A stretch of DNA of 64,000 bases, taken from contig NZ_JAUYUS010000024.1 of NCBI RefSeq assembly GCF_030694575.1, positions 1 through 64,000 of the forward strand, read 5' to 3'. The stretch comes from Parvibaculum sp. (GTDB lineage: Bacteria > Pseudomonadota > Alphaproteobacteria > Parvibaculales > Parvibaculaceae). How positions within the stretch are numbered: the stretch's first letter is position 1; the number at the start of each line of letters is the position of its first letter. Of the stretch, positions 40,724-50,090 are shown piece by piece. The position numbers were made by a program, and so were the translations under genes. The notes beneath the pieces were generated by a model. That model was not told where the DNA came from. It saw only the letters and a program-made list of their open reading frames with translations, and did no database searches.

Positions 40724-41122
40724 TCAGCCCGGCTCGCCGGTCGGCAGATCGTCAACCGGTCCGATTGCCGACCGGTCGCGACGGAACAGCGGCTTCGATT
40801 GCATGTAAAGCACGAGCAGGCGCGCGAGGGCTTCCAGCGAGTCGAGATGAACCCGTTCATATCCGTGCGACGCATCCAGACCGAAGCAGAGCAGGGCGGT
40901 GCGGATGTCGTTGCCGGCTTCCAGCGCTGCCGCGGCGTCGCTGCGATAGTAGCGGAACACGTCGCGCGAATGCTCGATATCGTGCTCCGCGCAAAGGTCG
41001 AGAAGGCTCCGCGTTCTCGCCGCGCATTTTTTTAACGCGCGGCAATCCGTAAAGTTCCATACATCGAGGGAGGCTTCAGATTTAGTCGGCGCTGGCCGCT
41101 GCGTCTTGCACTTGCAGCTCAT
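40724..41122 (-). pseudogene. C-terminal remnant of an M42-family peptidase (osmoprotectant type)
   Basis: The minus-strand frame ends in a run of about 85 residues typical of the C-terminus of M42 metallopeptidases. HDIEHSRDVFRYYRSDAA, ALEAGNDIRTALLCFGLD and ASHGYERVHLDSLEALARLL include the last metal-binding His of the family. The form FRYYRSD...ASHGYERVHL is that of the peptidases found with the N-acetylglutaminylglutamine amide osmoprotectant genes. A full enzyme has about 350 residues; the N-terminal two thirds are absent, and the frame upstream runs into the end of the ABC transporter gene. No companion osmoprotectant genes are nearby. The frame's nominal start has no meaning. Confidence 0.75.
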
Positions 41123-42968
41123 ACAGCGTCTTGTAGACGCCGCCCTTGGCGATCAGCTCGTCATGGCTGCCGATCTCGCGCACTTCGCCGCCGGCAAGCA
41201 CGACGATGCGGTCCGCCTCGCGGATCGTCTGCAGCCGGTGCGCGATGATGATGGAGGTGCGCCCCTGCGTGACTTTGGTAAGCGCGTCCTGGATGACGAG
41301 TTCGGTTTCCGTGTCGATGCTCGCCGTCGCCTCGTCGAGGATCAGCACTTCCGGGTTCATCGCCAGTACACGGGCGAAGGCCAGAAGTTGCCGCTGACCG
41401 TGGCTGAGATTGCGCCCCCGCTCGGTCAGCACCGTGTCGTAACCCTGCGGCAGCGTGCGGATGAAGGGATCGGCATGGACGAGCTTTGCCGCCTCGCGCG
41501 CCTTCTCCCGCGTGATGGCGGGATTTCCGAGCGCGATATTGTCGTAAACCGTACCGGAGAAAATGTGGAAGTCCTGCAGCACCACGCCGACACGCCTCCG
41601 GATTTCGGAAGGCTCCACATCCATGATGTCGATGCCGTCGATCAGGATCGAGTTCGCGGGCACGTCGTAGAAGCGGCAAAGCAGGCGGATGAGGCTCGTC
41701 TTGCCGGAGCCCGTCGGCCCGACGATCGCGATACGTTCGCCCGGCGCGATGTCGAAGCTCACATCGTTGAGGATCGTCGTCCCCGGCGTATAGCCGAAGG
41801 TGAGATGGTTGAAGGTGACGCGGCCTGTCAGGTCCTTCGGCAAGGACTTCGGTTCCGCCGGTTCCTGCAGGGCCTCATCCCAATCGAGCGCCTGGAAGAT
41901 GCGTTCGCAACTCGCCATCGCGCGGAAAACGACGTTCCACTGCTCGCCCATTGCGACGATGGGCCGAAACATCATGTCCGCAAACTGCGCGAACAGAATG
42001 ACGCTGCCGAGTGTGGCCGCCCCGGCGAACACATGCTGCCCGCCGAACCAGACGATGGCCGCCATGGCGAGAAACGCCATGCTGTCCATCGCCGGGCCGT
42101 AATAGCTCTCGATCCGGACCGCGAGATTTTCCTGCGCCCGGTTCTCTTCATTAATGCCGGTATAGCGCTCGAAGTTGATCTGCTCGCGGCCGTAAAGCTG
42201 CACCACTTCTATCCCCGACAGGTTCTCCTGCAGGTTCTCGTTGAGTCGCGACATGGTGGAGCGGATACCGCGATAGACCTGCCGCGAAACGATGCGGAAA
42301 ACCCAGGTCGCCAGCGCGGCAACAGGCAGGAGCAGCATCAGCTCGAATGTAAGCGTCGGATTGAGCGCCAGCATGATCGAGACGGCGACGAAGAAGGGGA
42401 CGAATTCGCCGAGCAGCACCCCGAAGCCGGCAAGCAGTTCGAACAGCGTCTCGATGTCGTTCGTGAGGCGCGTCATGACGCGGCCGACGGCGACGCGGTC
42501 GTAGAAGCTCGACGGCCGCGTTTCGAGATGCGCGAAGAGATCGCGGCGGAGGTCGCGCAGCCCGTTGAGAACCGTGCGCGCCAGCATGACGCGGAAGCCG
42601 TGGCCGAATGCCGCCCAGAGCACTGTCCACAATCCGTAAAGAATGCAGGCCGCGACGATCGGATGAAGCGCGAGGAGATCGGCAAGAAATCCGTTGAGCG
42701 CCTTCTGACCGAAATCCGGCGCGCCGATATCGGCTGTCGGCAGCAGGATGCCGTCCACGACCACACGGCTGACGACGACCGGCGCGAGCACGGCGGCGCT
42801 CGCCGCAAGCAGAACGAAAACGAGGGCAATGATGCCTTGCCGGCGGTAGGGCCGCATCCAGTGCATCAGCCGGACGATGAGGCCGAAATCGAAGCCGCGC
42901 GTCTCCATCTCCGCGTCGAAGACGGAATGGTCGCGGGCTTTCGGTTCTGTGGGCGGCAAATCGCTCAT
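41082..42968 (-). CDS. ABC exporter half, MdlB/BmrD-like
   Basis: A 628-residue half-transporter: six membrane helices (about 40-330) followed by an ATPase domain with Walker A GPTGSGKTS, signature LSHGQRQL (not LSGGQ) and Walker B VLILDEATASID with the catalytic Glu. The non-standard signature and normal Walker B are those of MdlB/BmrD in heterodimeric exporters. Its partner is encoded directly upstream, the genes overlapping by 4 bp. The pair would export drugs, lipids or peptides. The gene end abuts the M42 remnant. Confidence 0.9.
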   Translation of the reverse strand: MSDLPPTEPKARDHSVFDAEMETRGFDFGLIVRLMHWMRPYRRQGIIALVFVLLAASAAVLAPVVVSRVVVDGILLPTADIGAPDFGQKALNGFLADLLALHPIVAACILYGLWTVLWAAFGHGFRVMLARTVLNGLRDLRRDLFAHLETRPSSFYDRVAVGRVMTRLTNDIETLFELLAGFGVLLGEFVPFFVAVSIMLALNPTLTFELMLLLPVAALATWVFRIVSRQVYRGIRSTMSRLNENLQENLSGIEVVQLYGREQINFERYTGINEENRAQENLAVRIESYYGPAMDSMAFLAMAAIVWFGGQHVFAGAATLGSVILFAQFADMMFRPIVAMGEQWNVVFRAMASCERIFQALDWDEALQEPAEPKSLPKDLTGRVTFNHLTFGYTPGTTILNDVSFDIAPGERIAIVGPTGSGKTSLIRLLCRFYDVPANSILIDGIDIMDVEPSEIRRRVGVVLQDFHIFSGTVYDNIALGNPAITREKAREAAKLVHADPFIRTLPQGYDTVLTERGRNLSHGQRQLLAFARVLAMNPEVLILDEATASIDTETELVIQDALTKVTQGRTSIIIAHRLQTIREADRIVVLAGGEVREIGSHDELIAKGGVYKTLYELQVQDAAASAD

Positions 42969-44785
42969 GCCTCGCCTCCCGCATTCTCCGCCAGCGTCTG
43001 CGCGAGTTCCTCGCGGCGTCCCTGCTGGCGCTCCAGCGTGGCGTAAAGCCCGCCCTTGGCGATCAGCTCCTTGTGGGTGCCGATCTCCGCCACCCGTCCT
43101 TCGTCCAGCACGACGATACGGTCGGCATGGCGCGCCGTCGAAACGCGGTGCGAGACCATGACGGTGGTGCGCCCCTGCCGCAGCGTCTTGAGCCGCGACA
43201 GGATGAATTCCTCCGTCTCCGTGTCCACGGAAGAGAAGCAGTCGTCGAGCAGCAGCACCGGCGTTTCGCGTATGAGACCGCGCGCGAGGCTCGCACGCTG
43301 CTTCTGTCCGCCGGAAAGCGTGACGCCGCGTTCCCCCACCATGGTTTCGAGCCGGTCGGGAAAGCGCCGGATCGTCGCCTCGAGATCCGCGCTCTCCGCC
43401 GCGCGCCAGACTTCATCCGTCGCGCGATCCGGATTGTCATAGGAAATATTCTGCGCGATATGCGTCGCGAACAGGAACGGGTCCTGCGGCACCAGCGCCA
43501 CCTCGCTGCGCACCTGGGCGAGCGGCAGCATGCGGATGTCGCGCCCGTCGAGATAGACGGTGCCGGGCGGCGGATCGAGCAGCCGCACGATGAGCCGCAG
43601 CAAGGTCGACTTGCCGGAGCCGACGCGGCCGAGCAGCGCGATCATCTCGCCCTTGCCGATTTCGAGGGACACGTCGTTGAGCGCCGGCCAGCCGCCTTCG
43701 CCGCTGCTCGCCGGATGCACATATGAAAGATGATTGAGCGTGATCGATCCGCCGATTTCGTCGAGCGGTGCCGCATCCGGCGCGTCGCCGATCTCCGGCT
43801 CGTGGTCGAGGATTTCGAATATGCGCGCCGCCGCCGAGCCGCCGCGCTGGAACAGCGTTACCATCACGCCGCCTTCCTTGATCGGCGCCAGCATCATGTT
43901 GAGATAGAAAATGAAGGCCGTGAACGTGCCGAGTGTGATCGCGCCCTCGACGACCTGCATGCCGCCATAGCCGACCACGATCAACGTGGTGAAGCCCGTC
44001 GCCACGAGCATCGCGGAGGTGAGGCCCGAATTGAGGAACATCAGCTTGTAGTAGCTGCCCGCATACTGATCGGATGCCGCCTCGAAGCGCGCCACTTCGC
44101 GGTCCTCCTGGGCATGAGTCTGGATCGTGCGGATACCGTTGAGGTTTTCCTGCACCTGCGCGGAAAGCGAGGAGAAGCCCTCCTGAACCTGCGTCGACTG
44201 CATGAAGATTTTCTTCGCCAGCACCCAACCGATCACCGCGAAGACGGGCAGCGCAGGAAGCAGCAGCAGCGTCAGCGACGGCGACTGGTGAAACATGAAG
44301 ATGAAGGCGATGATGCCCGAAAAGCCGAGCACGAACAGAAGCCGCGTGCCCATGCCGATCAACTGGCGGATGAGCATGATGTCGTTGATCGCCCGCGCCA
44401 TCAGGTCGCCGGTCGTATAGCGCGCGAAAAAACGCGGGCCCTGCAACTCCAGATGCCAATAGAGCCGCTGGCGCAGATCGAAAGCCGCGTCGACGCCGAC
44501 CTCGCGCACATAGCGCCGTCCGAGGTTGAACGCCCAGTAACGGAAGACCATCAGGCCGAGAATTGCGAGGGCGGGAAGTGCGAGCCGCATGTCGCCGGCC
44601 GCGATCCGGTCGATGCCCATCTTGAGATAAAGCGGCATGAAAGCTTCGAGCAGGCGCCCGGCATTGATGAGCGACATGCCGCCCCAGAAGCGCCATTTGT
44701 GGCGCTGGACGAGGGGCACCAGGCGCCACAAGGGGCTGGCACGGGAGGTGCTGTCCGTCGGCAACGTGCGCGCGCGCGATTCCAC
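42965..44785 (-). CDS. ABC exporter half, MdlA/BmrC-like, with degenerate ATP site
   Basis: A 606-residue half-transporter with six helices and an ATPase domain: Walker A GRVGSGKST, canonical signature LSGGQKQR, and Walker B LLLDDCFSSVD. The residue after Walker B is Asp instead of the catalytic Glu. With the partner's altered signature this gives one weak and one competent ATP site, as in MdlAB and BmrCD. The start is GTG 44785. It is divergent from btaA, with about 280 bp between. Confidence 0.9.
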   Translation of the reverse strand: MESRARTLPTDSTSRASPLWRLVPLVQRHKWRFWGGMSLINAGRLLEAFMPLYLKMGIDRIAAGDMRLALPALAILGLMVFRYWAFNLGRRYVREVGVDAAFDLRQRLYWHLELQGPRFFARYTTGDLMARAINDIMLIRQLIGMGTRLLFVLGFSGIIAFIFMFHQSPSLTLLLLPALPVFAVIGWVLAKKIFMQSTQVQEGFSSLSAQVQENLNGIRTIQTHAQEDREVARFEAASDQYAGSYYKLMFLNSGLTSAMLVATGFTTLIVVGYGGMQVVEGAITLGTFTAFIFYLNMMLAPIKEGGVMVTLFQRGGSAAARIFEILDHEPEIGDAPDAAPLDEIGGSITLNHLSYVHPASSGEGGWPALNDVSLEIGKGEMIALLGRVGSGKSTLLRLIVRLLDPPPGTVYLDGRDIRMLPLAQVRSEVALVPQDPFLFATHIAQNISYDNPDRATDEVWRAAESADLEATIRRFPDRLETMVGERGVTLSGGQKQRASLARGLIRETPVLLLDDCFSSVDTETEEFILSRLKTLRQGRTTVMVSHRVSTARHADRIVVLDEGRVAEIGTHKELIAKGGLYATLERQQGRREELAQTLAENAGGEA

Positions 44786-45066
44786 GGCTGAAAGTCCGGG
44801 GCTTGGCGCGGCTGCGGCCGCGCCGTCATGGGCTGATATCGCCCGGCCTCATGTCCCGGGCAAAGCCGCCGGGGCGGGGCAGGGAGACGATGTTTCCTGG
44901 GGTTTTAGCGATCTTGCTCCGACTATACGCCTCTCCATCCGATTCGGAAGCGGCCTTGTCACGCCCCAGTCACACGGGCTTCACACAATCCCTGTAGCAG
45001 CACTTCAAGCGGCAGGCCTCCGCCAAGGCGGAAGCCCTCGCGATTCGCGAACGGAGAATAGAGACC

Positions 45067-46359
45067 TTGTCCGACACCGCAGCCGACGTCCCTTCCGATG
45101 CCGTCATCGACAGCGTGATCCCCGCGAGTGGCCGGCACCATGTCCGCCGCCGCCTCGCCGCCGCGGTCCATCGCCACAAGCCGGTGTCGAAGGAGGGCCT
45201 CACCGAACGCCTCTTCACCTGGCTCTTCACCGGCCTCGTCTATCCGCAGATATGGGAGGACCCGGCCGTCGACATCGAAGCCATGGCGCTGACCGCGGAC
45301 ACGGCCCCGGACACGCGCATCGTGGCCATCGCCTCCGGCGGCTGCAACGCACTGTCCTACGCCACCGTCTCGCCCGCGCGCATCACGGCACTCGATCTCA
45401 ACCCGGCTCACGTAGCCCTGGTCAGGCTGAAACTCGCCGGTGCGGCCCATATGCCCGGCTACGATCATTTCTTCCGCTTTTTCGGCCGCGCCGACACGCG
45501 CGAGAATCTGGACATCTACAAGCGCTTCCTGAAGGACCGCCTCGACGAGACGACGCGGGCATATTGGGACAAGCGCCCCTTCCACTTCCGCCGCCGTATC
45601 GCGCTCTTCGCGCGCGGCTTCTACCGCCACGGGCTGCTCGGCCATTTCATCGGTGCGGCGCATCTGGCCGCGAGGCTCTATGGCGTCTCCTTCCGCGCCC
45701 TGCTCGCCGCGCCGACGCTGGAAAGCCAGCGCCGCTTCTTCGACGAAAAGCTTGCGCCTCTCTTCGAGCGCAAGACCATTGCCTGGTTGACGGACAAACC
45801 CTCGACTCTTTACGGCCTCGGTATTCCGCCGGCGCAGTATGAAGCGCTCGCGGGCGGCCGCGAAATGCGGCTCGTGCTGCGGGAGCGGCTCGAACGTCTC
45901 ACCTGCGGCTTTCCCCTGAGCGAAAACTATTTCGCCTGGCAGGCTTTCGCCCGCGCCTATGCGCCGGATGGCAACGGCCCGTTGCCGCCCTACCTGCAAC
46001 GCGAGAATTTCGCGGCGCTTCAGGCCCATGCCGGCCGCGTGGAGGTGCTGAACGCTTCCTTCGCCGACTATTTGCGCGACGAGGACGAGGCGAGCGCCGA
46101 CCGCTACGTCCTTCTCGACGCACAGGACTGGATGACCGACGAACAGTTGAACGACCTCTGGTCGCAAATCACCCGCACGGCGCGGCCGGGCGCCCGCGTC
46201 ATCTTCCGCACCGCCGCCGAACCGTCGCTGCTGCCGGGCCGCGTGGACGAGGCAATTCTCGCGCGCTGGGAATACCGTGCCGAAGAGTCGCTCGCCTTCA
46301 CCGCCCGTGACCGCTCCTCGATCTATGGCGGCTTCCATCTCTATGTATTGAAGGATTGA
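45067..46359 (+). CDS. btaA: BtaA: SAM:diacylglycerol 3-amino-3-carboxypropyltransferase
   Basis: A 430-residue protein of the DUF3419/BtaA family. Key stretches are TGLVYPQIWEDP, IASGGCNALSYA (the SAM-binding loop), ALDLNPAHVALVRLKL, and the late YVLLDAQDWM with FRTAAEPSLLP. It transfers the 3-amino-3-carboxypropyl group of SAM to diacylglycerol, the first step to the betaine lipid DGTS. The start is TTG 45067 with GGAGA upstream. btaB follows after 5 bp. DGTS replaces phospholipids in many alphaproteobacteria when phosphate is scarce; no Pho box was evident to me. Confidence 0.9.
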   Translation: MSDTAADVPSDAVIDSVIPASGRHHVRRRLAAAVHRHKPVSKEGLTERLFTWLFTGLVYPQIWEDPAVDIEAMALTADTAPDTRIVAIASGGCNALSYATVSPARITALDLNPAHVALVRLKLAGAAHMPGYDHFFRFFGRADTRENLDIYKRFLKDRLDETTRAYWDKRPFHFRRRIALFARGFYRHGLLGHFIGAAHLAARLYGVSFRALLAAPTLESQRRFFDEKLAPLFERKTIAWLTDKPSTLYGLGIPPAQYEALAGGREMRLVLRERLERLTCGFPLSENYFAWQAFARAYAPDGNGPLPPYLQRENFAALQAHAGRVEVLNASFADYLRDEDEASADRYVLLDAQDWMTDEQLNDLWSQITRTARPGARVIFRTAAEPSLLPGRVDEAILARWEYRAEESLAFTARDRSSIYGGFHLYVLKD

Positions 46360-46364
46360 GCGGC

Positions 46365-47036
46365 ATGAGCGCCGTCGGACATGGCGAACAGGATCACGGC
46401 CGGTTGATGGACCGGGTCTACCGCCGGCAGCGCCATTTCTACGATCTGACGCGCCGCTACTATCTGCTCGGCCGCGACCGCCTGATTGCCGGCCTCGCGC
46501 CCTCGCCCGGCGGCACCGTGCTTGAAGTCGGCTGTGGCACGGGGCGCAACCTCGTCCAGGCGGCGAGGCTCCATCCGCAGGCCGAACTTTACGGCATGGA
46601 TATTTCGCACGAGATGCTCGCCAGCGCCCACCGCGCCGCGACGCGGGCGAACGCCTCCGCCGTTATCCGCCTCGCTTGGGGCGACGCCACGCGCTTCAAT
46701 CCCTACGCATCCTTCGGTGTCAGCCGCTTCGACCGCATCTACATGTCCTACACGCTGTCGATGATCCCGGATTGGCAGGCGACGCTGGCACAGGCGATCT
46801 GCAATCTCGCACCGGGCGGCAGTCTTCATATCGTGGATTTCGGCCAGCAGGAGCGACTGCCGCGCTGGTTCCGGGCGGTCCTCCGCGCATGGCTCGCGAA
46901 ATTTCATGTCAGCCCGCGCGGCGAACTCGACCGCGTCCTCCACGCTCTCGCGCAGAAGCTCGGCGCGGAACTGGATTTCCGCCCCCTCTACCGGGGCTAC
47001 GCCTGGTACGCGGTGCTGAAACTGCCCGGCGCCTGA
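46365..47036 (+). CDS. btaB: BtaB: betaine-lipid N-methyltransferase
   Basis: A 223-residue class I methyltransferase: VLEVGCGTGRNLVQAAR is motif I, YGMDISHEML the acidic motif, and RIYMSYTLSMIPDW and HIVDFGQQERLP later motifs. The N-terminal YDLTRRYYLLGRDRLI is typical of BtaB. It adds three methyl groups to diacylglycerylhomoserine to give DGTS. The gene is 5 bp after btaA. ATG 46365 is used; TTG 46356 is in frame. Confidence 0.9.
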   Translation: MSAVGHGEQDHGRLMDRVYRRQRHFYDLTRRYYLLGRDRLIAGLAPSPGGTVLEVGCGTGRNLVQAARLHPQAELYGMDISHEMLASAHRAATRANASAVIRLAWGDATRFNPYASFGVSRFDRIYMSYTLSMIPDWQATLAQAICNLAPGGSLHIVDFGQQERLPRWFRAVLRAWLAKFHVSPRGELDRVLHALAQKLGAELDFRPLYRGYAWYAVLKLPGA

Positions 47037-47133
47037 TCGCCTGCGGCGACGATGCCTCTCGCCATCCCTGCTCCTTCCGATTACATCTGGAAAAGATGAG
47101 GGCTCCGCGCCCGTCGTCGGAAGGTGAGGCGTC

Positions 47134-48702
47134 GTGACCAATCGGCAAGGCAGGCAGGGAGGACAGTGGCTTGCGATGATCGCGGGCGGATTGCTCGCCG
47201 TCTTGGCCGCTTTGGCGCCGGGCCGCGCGGAAGCCCGATGCGAAGACCCGCTCGCGCGCCTTGAGAGTGTTGGGCCTCTCCTTGACGGCATTGGCGACAT
47301 CGCGGGTTTGAAAGAATTGTACGGCCTGTGGGGGCCGGAATGCGCATGGAATGCCGAGGCGGCATCGGTGCTGACCGCTATTTTGCGCCGCGTGGACGAA
47401 CACGGTCTTCCGCCCTCCGCTTTTCTCATGGACCGGCTGGAGCGCGGGCAGCGCACAGACGACGTAGAGCGCGACCTGCTGCTCACCGCCGCCGCCTTGC
47501 GCTATGCCCAGGTCATGCGCTCGGGCCGCATCGACCTTGCGCGTCTCTATGGCGACGTCGCCATTCATCGCTGGAGCGTCGGCGGGGCGCCGGAACTGGC
47601 GGCGGCATTGCGAAGCGGCAACCTGCGGCACTGGCTGGAAGCTCTGCCGCCCGCGCAGCCGGAATACGGAGGGCTGGTGCAAGGCCTGGCATCCTATCGC
47701 GCCCTCGCGGCGCGCGGCGGCTGGCCCATGCTGAGCTTGCCGGACGGCAAGAGATCGCTGAAGCCGGACGAAACAAGCCCGCTCGTGCCGGAATTGCGCG
47801 CCCGGCTGCTTATCGCCGGCGATATCGAATCCGCCGATGGGACCGAGACGTTCGACGCTGACACTGTGGCCGCAGTTCGCCGCTTCCAGGCGCGCCACGG
47901 GCTGCTTGTCGACGGTATTGTCGGCCGCGACACGCTGGCGGCGTTGAATGTATCCGCCGCCGTCCGCGCGGAACAGATCGCGCTCAACATGGAGCGCTGG
48001 CGCTTCATGTCTCATGCCATGCCGCCCACGCGGATTGAAGTCAACAGCGCGGCTGCGGATGCGGTCGTGATGAGGGACGGTGAGGTTCTCTTCCGCATGA
48101 AGACGATCGTCGGCACGAAGGTCACGCCGACGCCGATGCTCGCCAGCGCCATCATGCGTGTCATCGTCAATCCGCCCTGGGTCGTGCCCCATTCGATCTA
48201 TCGCGGCGAGATTGCGCCCGCCATCGCGCGCGATCCGGATTATCTCCGCAAGCACGACATGGCCTGGCAGGGCGCTCATGTTGTGCAGGCGCCAGGACCG
48301 GGAAATGCGCTGGGCCGGCTGAAATTCGAATTCCCGAGTCCCTTTGCGGTCTACCTGCACGACACAAACGCACCATCGCTCTTTGCCACCGAAAACCGCT
48401 TCCGCAGCCATGGCTGCATCAGGGTCGAGAGGCCGACGGAGCTTGCACTTCATCTGCTCGCGCCCTCCGGCTGGTCGCGCGAAAGACTCGAGACGCTGAT
48501 CGCGGCGGAAGAGACGGTCGCTGTGCCTGTTGGACCGCCGATGCCGGTCGTCGTCGCCTATTGGACGGCCTTCGTCCAGCCCGACGGTACGGTCGAGTTC
48601 CGCGACGACATCTACGGCCGGGACGCGGCGTTAAAGGCGGCACTGGAGAGCGCGGCCCCGCGGCCTCCTGTTTTCGAAGCTTCGGGTGACTGTGGAGCGT
48701 GA
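47134..48702 (+). CDS. YcbB-type L,D-transpeptidase
   Basis: A 522-residue secreted enzyme. A signal peptide (MIAGGLLAVLAALAPGRAEA) is followed by an N-terminal scaffold region, a peptidoglycan-binding domain (DADTVAAVRRFQARHGLLVDGIVG) and the YkuD catalytic domain with FRSHGCIRVERP, whose Cys is at about residue 428. It would form 3-3 crosslinks in peptidoglycan, as E. coli LdtD does. A DUF882 endopeptidase-like gene follows, as in the E. coli ycbB-ycbK order. Confidence 0.9.
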   Translation: MTNRQGRQGGQWLAMIAGGLLAVLAALAPGRAEARCEDPLARLESVGPLLDGIGDIAGLKELYGLWGPECAWNAEAASVLTAILRRVDEHGLPPSAFLMDRLERGQRTDDVERDLLLTAAALRYAQVMRSGRIDLARLYGDVAIHRWSVGGAPELAAALRSGNLRHWLEALPPAQPEYGGLVQGLASYRALAARGGWPMLSLPDGKRSLKPDETSPLVPELRARLLIAGDIESADGTETFDADTVAAVRRFQARHGLLVDGIVGRDTLAALNVSAAVRAEQIALNMERWRFMSHAMPPTRIEVNSAAADAVVMRDGEVLFRMKTIVGTKVTPTPMLASAIMRVIVNPPWVVPHSIYRGEIAPAIARDPDYLRKHDMAWQGAHVVQAPGPGNALGRLKFEFPSPFAVYLHDTNAPSLFATENRFRSHGCIRVERPTELALHLLAPSGWSRERLETLIAAEETVAVPVGPPMPVVVAYWTAFVQPDGTVEFRDDIYGRDAALKAALESAAPRPPVFEASGDCGA

Positions 48703-48799
48703 TCCGCTCTTTCCATAATAGTTCATGAAGATCAATAACTTGACCTTCTTCGCATGATCCTCAGAATGCCGGAGTTCTACAGTTTTCAAGAGGGGAATT

Positions 48800-49408
48800 A
48801 TGGTATCTCAAGTAACGCGGCGCGGCCTGCTTGGGCTCGGCGTCGCCGCGGCGGCTGCCGCCTTGGCCGAGCCTGTCCTCGCGTCGCCGCGCCTGCCGCT
48901 CCTGCGGCCAGATCCGGCGAAAGCCGTATCCGGCGTGCAGCTTCGCGGCGGCGCCCGTGAACTCCGCCTCGTCAATACGCATACGGATGAAAGCCTGAAG
49001 ATCGTCTACTGGGCGGATGGCCGCTTCGAGCCCGAAGCGCTGAAGGAAATAAGCCGGCTGATGCGCGACCATCGCTCGGGGGAAGCGCATGAGATCGACG
49101 CCGCGCTGCTCGACACGCTTTACGCCTTGCGGTTGAAGCTCGATACGAACGAGAACTTCCAGATTATTTCGGGCTATCGCTCGCCCGCGACCAACGCAAG
49201 CATGCGCGAGGCGAACGCCGGTGTCGCGAAGAAGAGCTATCACATGCGCGGCATGGCGGTAGATATCCGCGTGCCGGGCCGCGAACTGCCGCGGTTGCGC
49301 AATGCCGCGCTCGACATCGGTCATGGCGGCGTCGGGTATTATCCGCGCTCGGATTTCATTCACATCGACGTGGGCCCTGTCCGCCAGTGGGGGACGCGCA
49401 GCGCCTGA
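48800..49408 (+). CDS. DUF882/YcbK-type murein peptidase (M15 family)
   Basis: A 202-residue protein with a twin-arginine-like leader (VTRRGLLGLGVAAAAAALA) and the M15-type zinc site: SGYRSPATNASMR, SYHMRGMAVDIRV (His-x6-Asp) and SDFIHIDVGPVR. YcbK in E. coli is MepK, which cuts 3-3 crosslinks made by L,D-transpeptidases, so its place after the transpeptidase gene makes sense. ATG 48800 follows GAGGGG. Confidence 0.88.
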   Translation: MVSQVTRRGLLGLGVAAAAAALAEPVLASPRLPLLRPDPAKAVSGVQLRGGARELRLVNTHTDESLKIVYWADGRFEPEALKEISRLMRDHRSGEAHEIDAALLDTLYALRLKLDTNENFQIISGYRSPATNASMREANAGVAKKSYHMRGMAVDIRVPGRELPRLRNAALDIGHGGVGYYPRSDFIHIDVGPVRQWGTRSA

Positions 49409-49526
49409 ATCCATTGCGGATGAAGGTGCAAATGAGTAGCGGCGCGTCTGCGACAAGATGCAGGATGGCCACGTCTCATGCGGGACGAGCATATTCGAAC
49501 CGGGGTTCGAATATGGTTGGTTTCAA

Positions 49527-50090
49527 ATGTCGGTGTTTCACAGGATTCGGCTCTATCACGCTGCGCTCGCCATTCTCGTCGCCGCGGCTTATCTCACGGG
49601 CGACGAACTTGACGACCTGCATATCTGGCTCGGATATGCCGTCGCCGCCGTCATCCTGTTTCGGGTTCTCTGGGCGGCAATCGGTCCGCGGCAGCTCGGC
49701 ATCTCCCGGCTCTTTCCCGATCTGACGGAGCTTGCGAAAGTCCGGCGCCTCAATCATCCGATGATAAGCCGGACGCTTCTCGCCGGTATCGTCATCAATC
49801 TTCTGCTGGCGACTGGAACGGGGCTCCTGATGGAACCGTCGCCAATCGGACAACTTGCGGCTGAGATGTCGATCGCACCGGCCTTCGCGGATGACGACCG
49901 GGAGCGCGAGCACGACCGGGACGGCAAGAAGAACGAAGCGCTCGAGGAAGTTCACGAGACGACAGCGAACCTTCTGGTTCTCTTCGTCGCCTTGCACGTG
50001 GCTTATCTTCTCGCCTTCAAGCGGCCCATGGCGCTGTTCATGCTCTTCCTGCGCGAGGCAGGCGCACCCGTCGCTCAGAAGAAAGCCTGA
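49527..50090 (+). CDS. Cytochrome b561-type membrane protein
   Basis: From ATG 49527 about 187 residues with four membrane helices. Candidate heme-ligand His residues lie in [31 protein letters not shown] and [10 protein letters not shown]. An acidic, charged loop ([20 protein letters not shown]) lies between helices 3 and 4. It would carry electrons from quinol to a periplasmic partner. The start is uncertain, with no strong ribosome-binding site. Its end overlaps that of the convergent glutaryl-CoA dehydrogenase gene by 16 bp. Confidence 0.82.
   Translation: MSVFHRIRLYHAALAILVAAAYLTGDELDDLHIWLGYAVAAVILFRVLWAAIGPRQLGISRLFPDLTELAKVRRLNHPMISRTLLAGIVINLLLATGTGLLMEPSPIGQLAAEMSIAPAFADDDREREHDRDGKKNEALEEVHETTANLLVLFVALHVAYLLAFKRPMALFMLFLREAGAPVAQKKA

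Noticed and set aside
41106-43046. A 646-codon plus-strand frame opposite the MdlB-like gene.
   Set aside because: It is the complement of a gene with intact Walker and signature motifs.
44766-44779. Alternating GC tract near the start of the MdlA-like gene.
   Set aside because: It is short and within coding-start sequence of a GC-rich genome; nothing else suggests a function.
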